From the NCBI GenBank assembly GCA_012845835.1, contig JABAKD010000019.1, positions 5,689,494-5,753,493 on the forward strand: a stretch of DNA of 64,000 bases, given 5' to 3'. Shown here piece after piece: positions 9,436-20,037 of this stretch. Made by a program: the position numbers and the translations under genes. Positions within the stretch are counted from its first letter, which is position 1. Every line of letters begins with the position of its first letter. The notes beneath the pieces were generated by a model. That model was not told the origin of the DNA. It saw nothing but the letters and a program-made list of their open reading frames with translations, and ran no database searches. This DNA is from Undaria pinnatifida. Taxonomy: Eukaryota > Sar > Phaeophyceae > Laminariales > Alariaceae.

Positions 9436-10242
9436 TTTCAGCGTCGATGCCAAGCGAGGCCAACTATTATATATACTTCGAAGTATATGTTAGGGCGGGG
9501 AGATCAAATATCTTATTGTTTCGGAGACATGATACCGATACCAACAAGAACGATAACGTGTGTGCTTCCCCGTCTCGGCGTTTCGGCCCATTAATTGCAG
9601 GACCTCTGGCGACTACCTCGTCCCCCAGCGCCGGTGCTTCGTCTCGAGCAGCACTACGCGGCAGAGTGAGTCGTCTCGATGTCGTGGGGGGGACAGTACT
9701 GCTTCCACAATGTACAGATGCACAGTGTACTATTGTTATATTTGCCCTCCAATAATGTAGCGTAGATGTAGAGCCGTTCCGATGTAAATTGAATACCCTT
9801 CTGTAAAGCAATATTAATAGTACCTCTTCTATGATTTTCCGTCTGCCATTTCCCGATTATCTTTTCTGACATCTTTTTAGTTTGGGCTATAATGTATCCT
9901 ATTCCTCATTAACGTTCCATCCCCATGCCATCGGCCGCACAGGTGTATTCTTAGTTCATCCCGGTACAGAGCTGGTGCAATGCTTGTGTCCCGTTTCCCG
10001 CGGTACGTATTGCGAAAGCTGGCCAACAGTATATTGAATACCGCCGCTCTCACACATGGACCAATTTTTGATGTTACATTTTGTCCCCGACTACGCCACG
10101 CGCAAGGCTTCTGCATCACAGCCAACTGCGATCGGGATATGAATTGCTACGATACCGCTGTGTATGCAAGGGTGCTTTTGGCTCGGCTCTGGCGACTCAC
10201 ACAATGGTTTTTGACGGGTGCTTGAAGGTTATATGTTTCTAT
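9436..10242. other. unassigned stretch
   Basis: No recognisable gene, RNA or repeat. The ORFs here (such as 9467-9811 on - and 9357-9755 on +) overlap in opposite frames and have no motifs. Confidence 0.35.
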
Positions 10243-10340
10243 TAGGAATTAACAATACGCTTCGGCTGTGAGATCGAGGATTTTGTCGAACGTCTGCAAG
10301 CTGTGCGTGATACTCTGATACGTTTTTTTATTGGTGGCTC
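10243..10340 (+). repeat. dispersed repeat D (copy)
   Basis: It shares GGCTGTGAGATCGAGGATTT, GTCGAACGTCTGCAAGCTG and TGATACTCTGATACG with copies at 7680, 18430, 21255, 34022 and 34555. The adjacent 10345-10460 segment (CCTTCTGGACGAAGG; ACCTGCCAGGTA) recurs at about 12600-12700. Non-coding. Confidence 0.55.
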
Positions 10341-11045
10341 GCCTCGCCTAAATGCCTTCTGGACGAAGGGTAAATCGTCATCCTGGTAGTAACGACAACA
10401 CCTGCCAGGTATGATGAGGAGAAATTTGATGTAAGCCATGACGCCGCAACGGTGGGGCGGAGATAACACACCAACACCAACACCACATGTTGACGTCATA
10501 TCATAAATAGAACAACCGATTATCGCATTTGACAAGTTATAATGCTCTGAGGAGCATGGTGTTTTTTTTTTTTCAAACAAACGTCGTTGGATGCGTCTCG
10601 CAAAAAGGCTAGTCGGATTTTGAGCGGGCCCGATTCTCCCGTTCCCCCGGTCAAATACGCCCGCAAGGTGCTGAAACCTCCGTTTTCGGTTTTCAGATTC
10701 AGTTTATTATAAGAGTTGGCCTAATAAAATGAGAAAAAAACACCCTCGTGTTTGGGGACAATGTATTCACGCGTGATTTTGTCATTTTTGCAGCACGAGT
10801 GAAAACAAATGCGTAGTTATGTGTTATATCATACCAGGTACATACGTAGTTCTTGTGATTTTGATAATATGCTGCCTTTCGTATCCACAACGTTTGGCAT
10901 TGCGTTCGCTGTCGGCCTTTTTTTTTGCAATGTGTTGTATTCGTCTCTTATTTTGAGGCAACAGACCCTGCATCTCTCTGGGATTAGTAGTCCGCATGGA
11001 CATGTACAGTAGGTGTGTTGGCTGTCGAGGGGTCGACAGGACAGT
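10341..11045. other. unassigned stretch
   Basis: Apart from the segment shared with 12600-12700, nothing is recognised. A T run lies at about 10562 and no coding signal is seen. Confidence 0.35.
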
Positions 11046-11300
11046 GTTAGGGTCTATCCTAACAAACATGCAAGCAAACAAACAAGAATCCAACGGTGAC
11101 AAAAAAAACGTGACATTTTTCGCGAACCGTGATATTTGTCACCAATCAATCGTGGCGATTAGAAATAAGAAATCCGTAACTCTTGATGTCACGATTATTG
11201 AGCCTACATCGCGCTTTTTATTTTTTGGATGTGGCATATCCCGTTCACGATTATCACGAATCGCGAGTTTTTTTGCGTTCGTTAGGAGTGGGCCTTGCTT
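11046..11300. repeat. TIR element (family M, copy 1)
   Basis: The ends are inverted: CTATCCTAACAAACATGCAA at the left and TTGCGTTCGTTAGGAGTGGG at the right. Internal segments (CGTGACATTTTTCGCGAACC; GTGATATTTGTCAC) match the copies at 18778 and 29526. It has no coding capacity, so it is MITE-like. Confidence 0.65.
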
Positions 11301-11436
11301 TGAATATCATTCTCATGATACCGGTCGTGTAAAGACCCTGGTAGGTGCCCAGGTAGGCCTCACGTCTGGCAGTACCAAAGGATCAGCGATCCCTTTTGTT
11401 ATTTTTTGTTTGCCCTTTGACGATATAGTGTAGACG

Positions 11437-11516
11437 GTCGCCCCGGTGGTCTAGTGGTTACCCTCGAATGCTACTAGCAGAGCTGGGTCTGCGTGTTCGA
11501 ATCCCACGTGAAAAGT
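11437..11516 (+). repeat. tRNA-like SINE head
   Basis: GTCGCCCCGGTGGTCTAGTG-GTTA resembles a tRNA 5' half with an A-box, and GTGTTCGAATCCCACG resembles a B-box/T-arm about 45 nt later. The first 13 nt equal the head of family S SINEs. The stems are imperfect, so it is read as a tRNA-derived repeat rather than a functional tRNA. Confidence 0.55.
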
Positions 11517-12320
11517 GCCGTTCCGATAGAAATGGAGTATGCTTCCATGAAGCAGTATCTCTCCTATTCCTGTGACCCTTGCCAATCTTTTTCCGATTTC
11601 ACTTCCCCGCATCTGTTCATTTTAGCTACCGATGTAATATGCCCTGTTTCTCATCTACGTTACATTCCCAGGTAGTTGGCCGCGGTCCCGCGGCTTCTTC
11701 CTCCCTTCCCTCCCGCGATCTGGCGATCCCTCAGGGCTAGTTTGTACACTGTGCACTCGGCGCGAAATGTTCCCATTGGCGAAAGAAAAAACCGTCCCCG
11801 ACGCACAAAGTGTAGCGCAGAGTAAATCAATGTTACCGCTTTTGGGGCCCATATACAGCGACGAAACAAAAGTATAAACAACGCGTTCTTATCATGGAGC
11901 GCGAGCATGCAGCACACCACAGCAGTGCAAGCTTTTGCGCGTGCCTTACAGGCACTTCCTTGCGTTGGAGCTCGACAGTAAAATCGTCGTCACCTTGACC
12001 CCCTTAGGATTGCAGTCCCAATTTGGGGACAATTCACTTGAAAATAGAGTCAAATACAGGTCTCTGTACAGTGCAGTACTAAAGGAGTTAGTCTACCAGC
12101 AGCCTGGGTTGCTTCGTGTGAAGGATGCTGCAGTCGTCAGTTTTCGTCGTCATTTTTTCCTCCGAAGCCCCTTTTAAGTCGGAAGTAGGTGTAGAATGGA
12201 GGTATATACCCGGCGTGCGTCGCAGGGTTTTCCTCAGTCTGGTGATGTCTGTGAGTGGTCGCTGTTGAAACCTCACACTGCATGCATATCGTCGAATGAC
12301 CAACATAATAATATCGCACT
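11517..12320. other. unassigned stretch
   Basis: No gene or repeat family is recognised. Both strands carry short chance ORFs only. Confidence 0.35.
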
Positions 12321-12406
12321 TGAACCCCTTTGGCGCCCCAAAATCCTCCCTATACTCGTTTCAAGTAATTTGTCCCCAACAACGGGTTTCCTGATATAAA
12401 GGCGTT
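12321..12406. repeat. short TTAA-flanked MITE (family P, copy 1)
   Basis: It contains CCTCCCTATACTCGTTTCAA and AACGGGTTTCC, as in the copy at 53774-53865. The right end GGCGTTAA keeps the TTAA flank; the left TTAA is lost. Confidence 0.55.
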
Positions 12407-12717
12407 AAGTGTGTATTCGTGAGGCGTCGCAAACACAAACATATATATAAAAAAAAAACATAGGGTAACGTATCGTGCCGTCGTACACACACATGATGCA
12501 TCATGCAGGGGTGCCTTTGCCTCTGTGCTGATCACTCACGAGAGGAGGATTGCTTGGGTATTGTATCTCTTGTATGGATTGCTTGCTGTCCGCCCAATGC
12601 CCTCTGACCGAAGGGGGGGCAGAGCCGTTGGTTTAAGCAAAAGCGATAACGCCTGCCAGGTAAAAGGGGGACAACTGCTATAATTCATAACGCCGGAAAG
12701 GGGGTACCACAACACGT

Positions 12718-12790
12718 ACTCCCACCGGGACTAGAACCCGGGACCTCGGCTTTATCTGACCCGCGCTCTACCAATGGATCTCTTGGGAGC
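12718..12790 (-). pseudogene. tRNA-Ile(GAU)-like pseudogene
   Basis: Aligned with the four intact copies nearby, it has a changed anticodon stem (CGGGT against AGCCG), U33 replaced by A, a B-box change (GTTCTAGTCCC), and no T run downstream. It is a decayed copy. Confidence 0.75.
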
Positions 12791-12876
12791 TTAAGGCTGT
12801 GATGGTGCCGCTGCTTTCGTTCTTTTTTTTTTGTAAGTCTACGGTAACGTAACGCAACATACATACCTGTGGCAAG

Positions 12877-12960
12877 TGTTATAAGGCTTAGTTTGGGTAA
12901 GCTATTGGTTAACCTTTTGCAAGTGGTCAAGCGGACTAATACCCCACTAATACCTTAACA
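12877..12960 (+). repeat. 84-bp direct repeat, left copy
   Basis: It is nearly identical to 13167-13250 (GGCTTAGTTTGGGTAAGCTA; CACTAATACC against CACTAAAATC). It flanks about 206 bp that contain a tRNA 3'-end-like segment. Confidence 0.8.
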
Positions 12961-13166
12961 AATGGCGTCGTCGACAGACCATGGGTTTTAGGGTCGTGGG
13001 TTCGATCCCCACATCCACCATAATAAACTTTTTCAGATGTCCCCATGGCGAACTTGAAAAATACTCTTCCTGGTACCCCAGGGAATGAAACGGCTTGGAT
13101 ATATTGACAGGTCCGCCCGTATATCCGGCCGACCTGCTATCCCGCCGTTTCAGGGGGGGAGAGTGT
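12961..13166 (+). other. segment with tRNA 3'-half-like sequence
   Basis: 13000-13019 reads GTGGGTTCGATCCCCACATC followed by CACCA, a canonical B-box/T-arm with a CCA-like end. The left direct repeat contains TGGTCAAGCGG, which resembles a Ser/Leu-type A-box about 80 nt upstream, but the acceptor stem cannot be closed. It may be a tRNA-derived retroposon or, read on the - strand, a PBS. Confidence 0.4.
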
Positions 13167-13250
13167 TGTAAGGCTTAGTTTGGGTAAGCTATTGGTTAAC
13201 CTTTTGCAAGTGGTCAAACGGACTAATACCCCACTAAAATCTTTAACAAA
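13167..13250 (+). repeat. 84-bp direct repeat, right copy
   Basis: Right-hand partner of 12877-12960, with only a few differences. It is followed by unassigned sequence. Confidence 0.8.
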
Positions 13251-14249
13251 GCTGCAATCCCACCTACTGGCTGTGTATGCATTTTCACCCTTCCTACGCA
13301 GTACCACGATTATTCTGCGCGCGGGGAGTGTAAAAGGTAAAAAGCCTGATGACCCTCCGACAGATACGGCATGGTATCATCGTATGCTTTGCCGGGTATA
13401 CGACTAACAGTTTACGTACATGTAGAAAAAAAAAAGGATGGGATACGAGGATATATACGCGAAAATTAGGGCGTATGAATACGCTATGCCAGGAGTGTGT
13501 ACGTTAAACCGTTTGACTTGCCTCTCACAACGTAGGGCTGGATGTGGTACGCTGAGCCTCGTCCGGCTCCCTTTCTTCCAATTTCTTCGCTATTTAATAC
13601 GATATTAGCAACAAAAAATCAGCTCGATCTAATTTCTGCCGAAATTTATAAATAGCTGAAAGACGTTCGTCGGCTCTGTTTCGGCTCGGCCGGTGGCATT
13701 TTCAGCTCCGAAAAAAAAAAAAAAAAAAAATCGGCTCATTTTGGCTCGAAGCGCGGCACTTTCGACTCGCACAAAAAAAGTGGTCTACTCACAAACTCGC
13801 GTTTCCGGTATTGTTGCCGTTTGGTGTGCGTGTGTGGGTCCTGCTCTACTGCTGATCATCAGATGCCGCTGCAGGAGCTACGATGTGCGTACTGCTGTTG
13901 TGCTGAGTTGCTGTGCTGTTAGGCTCTAAGGACAGGGTTTCCATGTAATCTATTGCCGTTACTATAGAGCTCGCGAGTAAAAAAATGCTTTGGTTATTAG
14001 GTATTTATTCAAATCCGCCTCCCGGGGGTGAAAACAGTCCCTTAGAAATCGGTTCCCAATCGAAATTGTGATGGCTCTTTATAAAACACCTGTTTTTCGG
14101 CTCAAAAAACCGAAAATCGTTTTTGTTTCGGCTTTTCGGCGAAAGCCGGACGAGGCTTGGCCTAGCTGGATGCGATTTGCCTGGGCTTGGTGGATAGTCT
14201 TGATTGGGTGGCGAAGTAGGTCTTCGCACCGAATTTAGCATTTCTCGAT
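13251..14249. other. unassigned stretch
   Basis: No gene is recognised. There is an A19-20 run at about 13711. A/T-rich degenerate words of the TCGGCTC type recur between 13600 and 14150. Confidence 0.35.
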
Positions 14250-14425
14250 TTGTTGTTCTCAAATTAACTCCCATAATCACGTCCGTGGTCACAGGACAGG
14301 ACAGGCTCCGGTCGCTCTGGAATGGAAAATGCCACAGGAAACAACAAAACAAAACAAAGGTGGCACGTATGTATGTATTCATAGCTGAAGCAAGTCGTGC
14401 ATCCGCAAAAAGTAAAAAATAAAAA
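14250..14425 (+). repeat. dispersed repeat F (copy 1)
   Basis: It shares TTGTTGTTCTCAAATTAACT, TCCGTGGTCACAGGACAGG, CTCCGGTCGCTCTGGA and an A-rich end with 51690-51865 and 55730-55872, and in part with 53378-53425. Non-coding. Confidence 0.65.
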
Positions 14426-14639
14426 GGTGATGTCCAGAGTCAGCGTATAGAATACATCGCGAGGAACAAACGTTTAGCACACCAGTCAGGTGCGAAAGCG
14501 CAGAACTCCGTGATCATTGCACGCAGCTCACTGTAATAGCAATTAGAATCAGCCAACTACACTAACTACCCGTCGACTTTTTTGTATGTACACAACAAAG
14601 CGCCTTGCCTTTTTTCTCAGGAATGAATTGCATTATTTT

Positions 14640-14742
14640 GGGCAACAACCAAAAACGGGTACACCCGGTCCGTTTTATCTCAAAGACGGGAGCACTCTAA
14701 ATTCAAGTCTAACACGCCCCCCCCGAGCCACGCGATTGATGA
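14640..14742 (-). repeat. partial TIR element (family J)
   Basis: CAACAACCAAAAACGGGTAC and ACCCGGTCCGTTTTATCTC match the right arm of the element at 15552-15757 in inverse orientation. Only one end is present. Confidence 0.55.
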
Positions 14743-14875
14743 TCGAACAACCGTTCGTTTCTTTAGACCTGCTGACACCGTAGCCTACACTAGTGTATCC
14801 TAGGTGCACGCGAGGTATTGGTGTATGACTGTGCCTTGGTACATTGGATACCCCGATTTAAGACCGCCCAGCGTA

Positions 14876-14963
14876 AGAGCATTCAGACCCTAAAACCCCT
14901 CCCTATACTAATTCCAAGTATTTATGTCCCTTAAACGGGTTTCCAGCTGTAAATGCGTTAAAA
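14876..14963. repeat. short MITE (family P, copy 2)
   Basis: CCCCTCCCTATACTAATTCC, AACGGGTTTCCAGCTG and GCGTTAA at the right end match family P. The left TTAA is degenerate. Confidence 0.6.
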
Positions 14964-15551
14964 GCGGTCAAATCGGCATGTCTCGCCTATGCTAGACGCT
15001 ATATATTTCCCACTACAGATAAGAGCAATGTGTGGTTAAGAGCGCTTGTGTCGGCTTGTCACGGGGCGCTCTTAAATCGGGGTACCCACTGTATTTGAAG
15101 ACTCGTACATGTATTGTTGCTGTTCGTGATTGCGCTCACCCGCACTGCGACGTCTACGACGTCCACCACGTGTACTCGTTACACGCGTCAATGGCCGTCA
15201 CTGCAAAGCAAGCACAGCAGCAGTATGCCGCTTCTACTTGGTATCTAAATATTTTCCGCAACGACAAACCGCCGAGCACAGTTCCTTCGGGTTGGCGTGC
15301 GCAGAACCCAGACGGAGGTATGAGGCACCAGACAAACTGCGCCCTCTGTGACCATGGCGCTCGCCTGTTGGGGGGGGGGGCAGGAGAGAGCTACATGTGA
15401 GTGTGCCAGGCGTAACGTGATGCGCAGTGTAGGTGGATCTATCTGGGTGTGGCACGCGGCCCCTGTTCCTGCACAGAGACGGTGACATTCTTATAGGAGG
15501 AATCAAAGCGTGGCCTCTGATTGGCTTAGAACATTAACGAAGTCCTCTGAC
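14964..15551. other. unassigned stretch
   Basis: Overlapping frames on + and - (15032-15400, 15130-15351, 15234-15506) have no recognised motif. A G run lies at 15371-15380. No repeat match was found by eye. Confidence 0.35.
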
Positions 15552-15757
15552 TGGTTTATATATAACCAAAAACGGTAGAAAGTCAAGCACAATAAATATT
15601 AACGGGTGCACCCGGGTCATTATCACTCCAAAACGGGGTGTAATTTGTGTTTGGCCAATCGTGTGGCTAGAGGGGTTCGGTTTTGACTTGATTTCAGAGT
15701 GCACCCGTTTTGAGAGAACAATCACCGGGTGCACCCGTTTTTGGTTGTTTCCCTAAA
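15552..15757. repeat. TIR element (family J)
   Basis: Inverted arms: the left has AACCAAAAACGG, then (after about 26 nt) AACGGGTGCACCCGG and CTCCAAAACGGGG. The right arm reads the reverse complement through GAGTGCACCCGTTTTGAG and CCGGGTGCACCCGTTTTTGG. No coding capacity. Confidence 0.6.
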
Positions 15758-16361
15758 AGTAACATCTACTCTGAGAGAAATCGGCAATATTACACAAGAC
15801 ATAGAACCTTTTCGAGCTGGCTGAAGCAGTGTTCTACGACCGCCGATCGAGATTTTTTTTTTTTCCTTTTTTGTTAATCATCACTTTTTACTCTCGAGCT
15901 CAACGCCACTCTTCCCTAATTTTGGGAGTTCCAACCTAACGGCGTTGTTTTTGAGTGCCTTTTTTGCCGTTTCGACATGCCTGGTCTTGCCTGAGGCAAG
16001 ATAGGCAAGGTAGGCACGAAAAGGGCGTTCAGGCGCCCTGTTCAGAAAAGGTCATTCAAGCATTATTTCAGGCATGCCTCGAAGGCCTGGGCCTAAGCTC
16101 AACTCAGAAGAGGTTCTGGACAAGCCATGGTCGCAGCTGTCTTTTCTTCTCTACCCCACATGATATGAATATATGAGTCTCGACACTCTCAAACAACGCA
16201 AATAAGGTTGCGGCAGACACCTTTTTTTTGCTGCGTGAGTTCCAATAGTAAGATGACCGTTCGTGTTTTAATTTGTTTGAAACCGGTGAGAGACAAGGGT
16301 TGGCCAATGCGATTCATGCCCGAGAAAAAAGAAAAAAGAAGAAAACTTTTCTTGTGTAAAT

Positions 16362-16433
16362 ACTCCCACCGGGGCTCGAAGCCGGGACCTCGGCTTTATC
16401 AGAGCCGCGCTCTACCAACGGAGCTCTGGGAGC
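16362..16433 (-). tRNA. tRNA-Ile(GAU)-type gene
   Basis: 72 nt fold as a cloverleaf: acceptor GCTCCCA/TGGGAGT, D-stem GCTC/GAGC, anticodon arm CGGCT-CTGATAA-AGCCG (anticodon GAU). One T-stem base differs from the other copies (GGCTTCGAGCC), weakening that stem. A T-rich stretch follows downstream on the - strand. It may be a pseudogene or still transcribed. Confidence 0.7.
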
Positions 16434-16569
16434 TCGACGATGAAGTATACTTCCATTGTCACGATTTGGATTACCACCGATAAGCAAAAATTGCGCGTGG
16501 CGCCAGCAGTCAAATCTATTCCCTGCATGATTCTTTTCTTGTTAATTACTTTTACTCTCTAGCTCAACC

Positions 16570-16779
16570 CGTGAGAGTTTTCACCCTCAGCGACCTCCTG
16601 GACGAGCCGTGGTCACGGGTGTCCTCCCTTCCCCCCCCGGTACCCGCCCGGCACATGCCTCCATCTTCGTCGCGCATATGTAGGGTTCAGCGTTCTCGCG
16701 TTCCAGCTTTTTTAGTGTTCGCTCGTCGATTTTCATCGCTTTTTGGTAACTCATCATGCTCTCGCGCTTTACGGTCGTA
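16570..16779 (-). repeat. family S SINE, 5'-truncated copy
   Basis: Matches the SINE body (GACGAGCCGTGGTCACGGGT; TCGTCGATTTTCATCG; CTCTCGCGCTTT) but lacks the tRNA-like head. A smaller fragment (TTCTGGACAAGCCATGGTCG) lies at about 16110-16130. It directly precedes a complete copy in the same orientation. Confidence 0.65.
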
Positions 16780-17088
16780 TTTTTTTATTTTTTTTTCACA
16801 CACATTTACTTTCCAGCCTCTGGGCAAGCCGTGGTCACAGGTGTCGTCCCTGCTCCCCCCCGGTTCTTGCCTTCATTTATTTATCGTGCATAGGGTTCAG
16901 CAATCCCACTACTCGTCGATTTTTCATCGAGTGCTGCTAACTCACGCTCTTGCGCTTTCCGCAAGTCAATTTGTGCGCAAGAAAAAGTCCCCACGACTTT
17001 TTGCGAGTATGCACTCGGGGGGACTCGAACTCACGAACCTGACCTATACCAGGCTCGAGGATAACCTGAAACGACACTGTGGCGACCG
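16780..17088 (-). repeat. tRNA-derived SINE (family S, copy 2)
   Basis: On the - strand, the tRNA-like head lies at 17088-17010 (CGGTCGCC...; CGTGAGTTCGAGTCCCCC). The body follows, then an A-rich tail (T-rich on +, 16780-16796). The body matches 3029-3264 and 45062-45300. Confidence 0.8.
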
Positions 17089-17490
17089 GCTACATATTCG
17101 TACCTAACACCGTATAGCACACGCTGAAGATAACACCCCCTGCCCCCTGCCCCCTGGGACGGATGCATTTCACAGCCGATTTCTGATTTCCTTCCTCCTA
17201 AACCGGGGGGAGCTACACGCGCACAACGAACGTGGCGGCTTTGGGGGAAGATTTCTCGCTGAGACCTTTTCGTAGAAAGAAGCGCGTCGCTCGGCGTTTG
17301 CTCTTATCCCTCCCCGTGATCGAGTTAATTGGCGTCGCTCGTTGGCCGAGGGACCCCCTCCCCTTGCCGCGATCTGACCACAAGCCCCGGTTCGTATTGA
17401 CCGGAGTTGGCGTCCCACGGCATGAGATGCGATTTTTGGGGCGAAGCGTGTCTGGCCGGCTTGTATAATAATTTTAGGATAGAGGGGGTA
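17089..17490. other. unassigned stretch
   Basis: Two overlapping opposite-strand ORFs (17170-17418 on -, 17232-17468 on +) without motifs. No repeat is recognised. Confidence 0.3.
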
Positions 17491-17494
17491 GCAC

Positions 17495-17900
17495 TTTTCG
17501 TCTGAGAAAATGGTTTCTGCATGACGGAGCTCCTTAATCCAAAATCGTCGGAAATTGAGAAAAAATAAAATGTTTTTTGCATGATGATTCTCGTATGTCT
17601 TTTTTTGGGCGAAAATGGTTTCTGAACGACGGGGCTCCTTAACCCAAAATCGTCGGAAATTGAGAAAAAAGAAAATGTGTTTTGCATGATGATTCTCGTA
17701 TGTCTTTTTTTGGGCGAAAATGGTTTCTGAACGACGGAGCTCCTTAATCCAAAATCGTCGGAAATTGAGAAAAAAGAAAATGTTTTTTGCATGATGATTC
17801 TCGTATGTCTTTTTTTGGGCGAAAATGGTTTCTGAACGACGGGGCTCTTAACCCAAAATCATCGGAAATTGAGCAAACAAAAAATAGAATGCTTTTGCGA
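17495..17900. repeat. 105-bp tandem satellite (about 3.7 units)
   Basis: TGGTTTCTG recurs at 17511, 17616, 17721 and 17826, an exact 105-bp period. Each unit has a GACGG-GCTCCTTAA core, then AAAATCGTCGGAAATTGAG and ATGATTCTCGTATGTC. The unit's TTAA (17533 and equivalents) is the empty form of the site occupied by the P MITE at 53774. Confidence 0.9.
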
Positions 17901-18429
17901 GATGATTCTCGTATTATATGTGTACCTTCGTAGGTCATTTGGATTTTTCCATCTGGCAGCAGTTTTATTTTTCTTTAAATAGTTTTTTTTGGGGAGAGCG
18001 TCTTTCAAGCTCCCAAATTGAGGGGCCTTGAAGGAAAAATGTGGTTGACCTCTATCGTCGCATGAGTCTATGTCTGTGCGTGTGATTATTTTACGAGTGT
18101 GTCTGTTGGTCGGGTTGCGCGAACGAATGCCTTCGAAGTCATGTTTCGGGTGAGTGTTATGGTATTGCCCTGGGAGCCAAACAAGGCGTAAGATATGGGA
18201 TACGGCTGGATATAAAAGGGTTTCACATGCCTTTGAAGGCATGTGCGTATAGGAAAAAAGGGGGTGATGCTTTTGCCTCGCGGAATTGCACGCTTTCAGT
18301 TCGTCCGTGGCGTGTGTGGAATTAATACAAGAGCTTGTATATAGTACAAGTGAGTGGCCAACGTGGAACCTGCCTACTAGAGAGACCTGCAAAAGGTGGC
18401 CTGTGTCTGTAACAGCCCCATAATATTGT
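17901..18429. other. unassigned stretch
   Basis: A long - strand frame (17859-18392) shows no recognisable domain. Its composition and overlap with the satellite suggest chance. Confidence 0.3.
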
Positions 18430-18505
18430 TTTATAAAATTATTCTAACGACGTCAGCTGCGAGTTCGACAAATTTAGGGTCGATACTCATCTTTGCAAGC
18501 TGCGT
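18430..18505 (+). repeat. dispersed repeat D (copy)
   Basis: ACGTCAGCTGCGAGTTCGAC, AAATTTAGGGTCGATACTCA and CTTTGCAAGCTGCGT match the copies at 7692, 21265 and 34040. Confidence 0.65.
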
Positions 18506-18777
18506 TGTTGGCATTTGTATACTGTGTGAGTGAGTTTTTTCACTTAATGGGAGGGGTCCTGTTATTTTTTACGTGGCGTCGTCGGCAGGACAATCATATT
18601 ATATGAGACATTGAGCTCCTCATGTTAGCTCAGAAATTTCTTAGAATATGCTGCACCCCTCCCTAGCGCGGGATGGCCTCACGTCAGAGGGGTGTGATAT
18701 GTGTGCTGTTTGTTTTTTGTTATGCGGTGCCTAATGCCACTCCTTACATCGTACTCATATGATAGATAGCTGATTGG

Positions 18778-19279
18778 GTCATTCCTAACGAACACAAAAA
18801 AAAACAAGAACAAAAAAACAAGCAGATATCGTGATGAGTTGTGGCATTTTGTCCGGAATCCTGTTTTTTGAATGGTTGATTTTGAAACTTGTCCCCAAAG
18901 AAGGATGACAGAGTTTCCTGACAAAAAAACGCGATTTTGTTTTCGAAAAGGTGACATTTTCAAAATTTCAAAATTTCAGGAAAATCGTAATTTTTGGCGT
19001 TCGTTAGGAACGACCCTTAGGACCGCGTTTCTAATGGATACAAAAATGTCAGGAATCCCGACAAAACACGCGACATTTTCGGGAAACATGATACTTGTCA
19101 CGAATCCGGACTTTAAATAGTTTTGGCGTTTTCTATAAAAATTGATGTCAGAACTCCTGAAAAATAAATCCCCCCCCCCCCCCCTTTTTTAGACGTGACT
19201 TTTCAGAATTTCAAAATTTCAGGAATGGTGATATTTTTTCAGAATGCGTGATTTTTTTGCGTTCGTTAGGAACGACCCT
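18778..19279. repeat. TIR element(s), family M (nested or doubled)
   Basis: Left end GGGTCATTCCTAACGAACAC at 18776-18795. Right-type ends GCGTTCGTTAGGAACGACCC occur twice, at 18999-19018 and 19259-19278. The interior is A/T-rich with repeated TCAAAATTTCAGGAA words. One element may have gained a second end by duplication or nested insertion. A C14 run lies at about 19170. Confidence 0.7.
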
Positions 19280-19622
19280 TATTCATAGTAGAATATTTCC
19301 GTTCTACAAAAGAGAGTGTCACCGAAAGCACGAAAGCGTGGTGCGTTGGGAAAAAATTGAAAATCCACCGAAAATCGACAAGCGAGAGAAGGAGGAATTA
19401 TTTATCTGCGCGATAAAAAAATACGGCTTGTTCACACTGGGAGGAGACAGGTGCCAATAAACACTCTTGTTACTTGCCTGTGACCTCGTTTTTTTCGCGT
19501 AGATCGTGAACTATAAAACAATCCCGAAGAGAAAGTTGCGGAATGAACGTAACACGAATACATCCGCCAACGGTTACGATGATGACGCTGCAACCCCGAG
19601 CAAAAAACGGGAAAAAATGTAT

Positions 19623-19694
19623 ACTCCCACCGGGGCTCGAACCCGGGACCTCGGCTTTATCAGAGCCGCGCTCTACCAACGGAGCTCTGGGAGC
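19623..19694 (-). tRNA. tRNA-Ile(GAU)-type gene (intact)
   Basis: The 72-nt cloverleaf is fully paired: acceptor GCTCCCA/TGGGAGT (one G-U pair), D-arm GCTC-CGTTGGTA-GAGC, anticodon arm CGGCT-CTGATAA-AGCCG, T-arm CCGGG-TTCGAGC-CCCGG. The anticodon GAU reads Ile AUC/AUU. A T6 run begins 6 nt downstream on the - strand, a Pol III terminator. No CCA is encoded. Its neighbourhood is duplicated at 19966 (shared upstream and downstream flanks). Confidence 0.85.
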
Positions 19695-19965
19695 TTGACG
19701 ACGAGGAATGCGTCCATTGTCACGATTTGGATTACCACCGATCAGCAAAGACCGCTGTGCGTGTTGTGGCAGCAGTCAAATATAGTTACTAGCTGCATGA
19801 GTACTCGTGATAATACCGAACTTGCTTGTGACCACGCCCTTTTTTTGTGGAGCGTAAACTATAAAATAAAGCCGGAGAGAAAAGTGCGGAATGAACATAT
19901 TTCCCACGGTTGTATACGATGCGATGATGCTACAAACCTGAGCAAAATCGCGAAAAAAAAATACT

Positions 19966-20037
19966 ACTCCCACCGGGGCTCGAACCCGGGACCTCGGCTT
20001 TATCAGAGCCGCGCTCTACCAACGGAGCTCTGGGAGC
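19966..20037 (-). tRNA. tRNA-Ile(GAU)-type gene (intact, tandem copy)
   Basis: Identical in sequence to the gene at 19623-19694, with a T9 run just downstream on the - strand. The spacing of 343 bp and matching flanks (GTGCGGAATGAAC; CTATAAAA) show a local tandem duplication. Confidence 0.85.

Noticed and set aside
19470-19748. Open frames reading APLVERGSDKAEVPGSSPGG (also near 12685 and 20864)
   Set aside because: These are tRNA-Ile(GAU) genes read as protein, a well-known false ORF.
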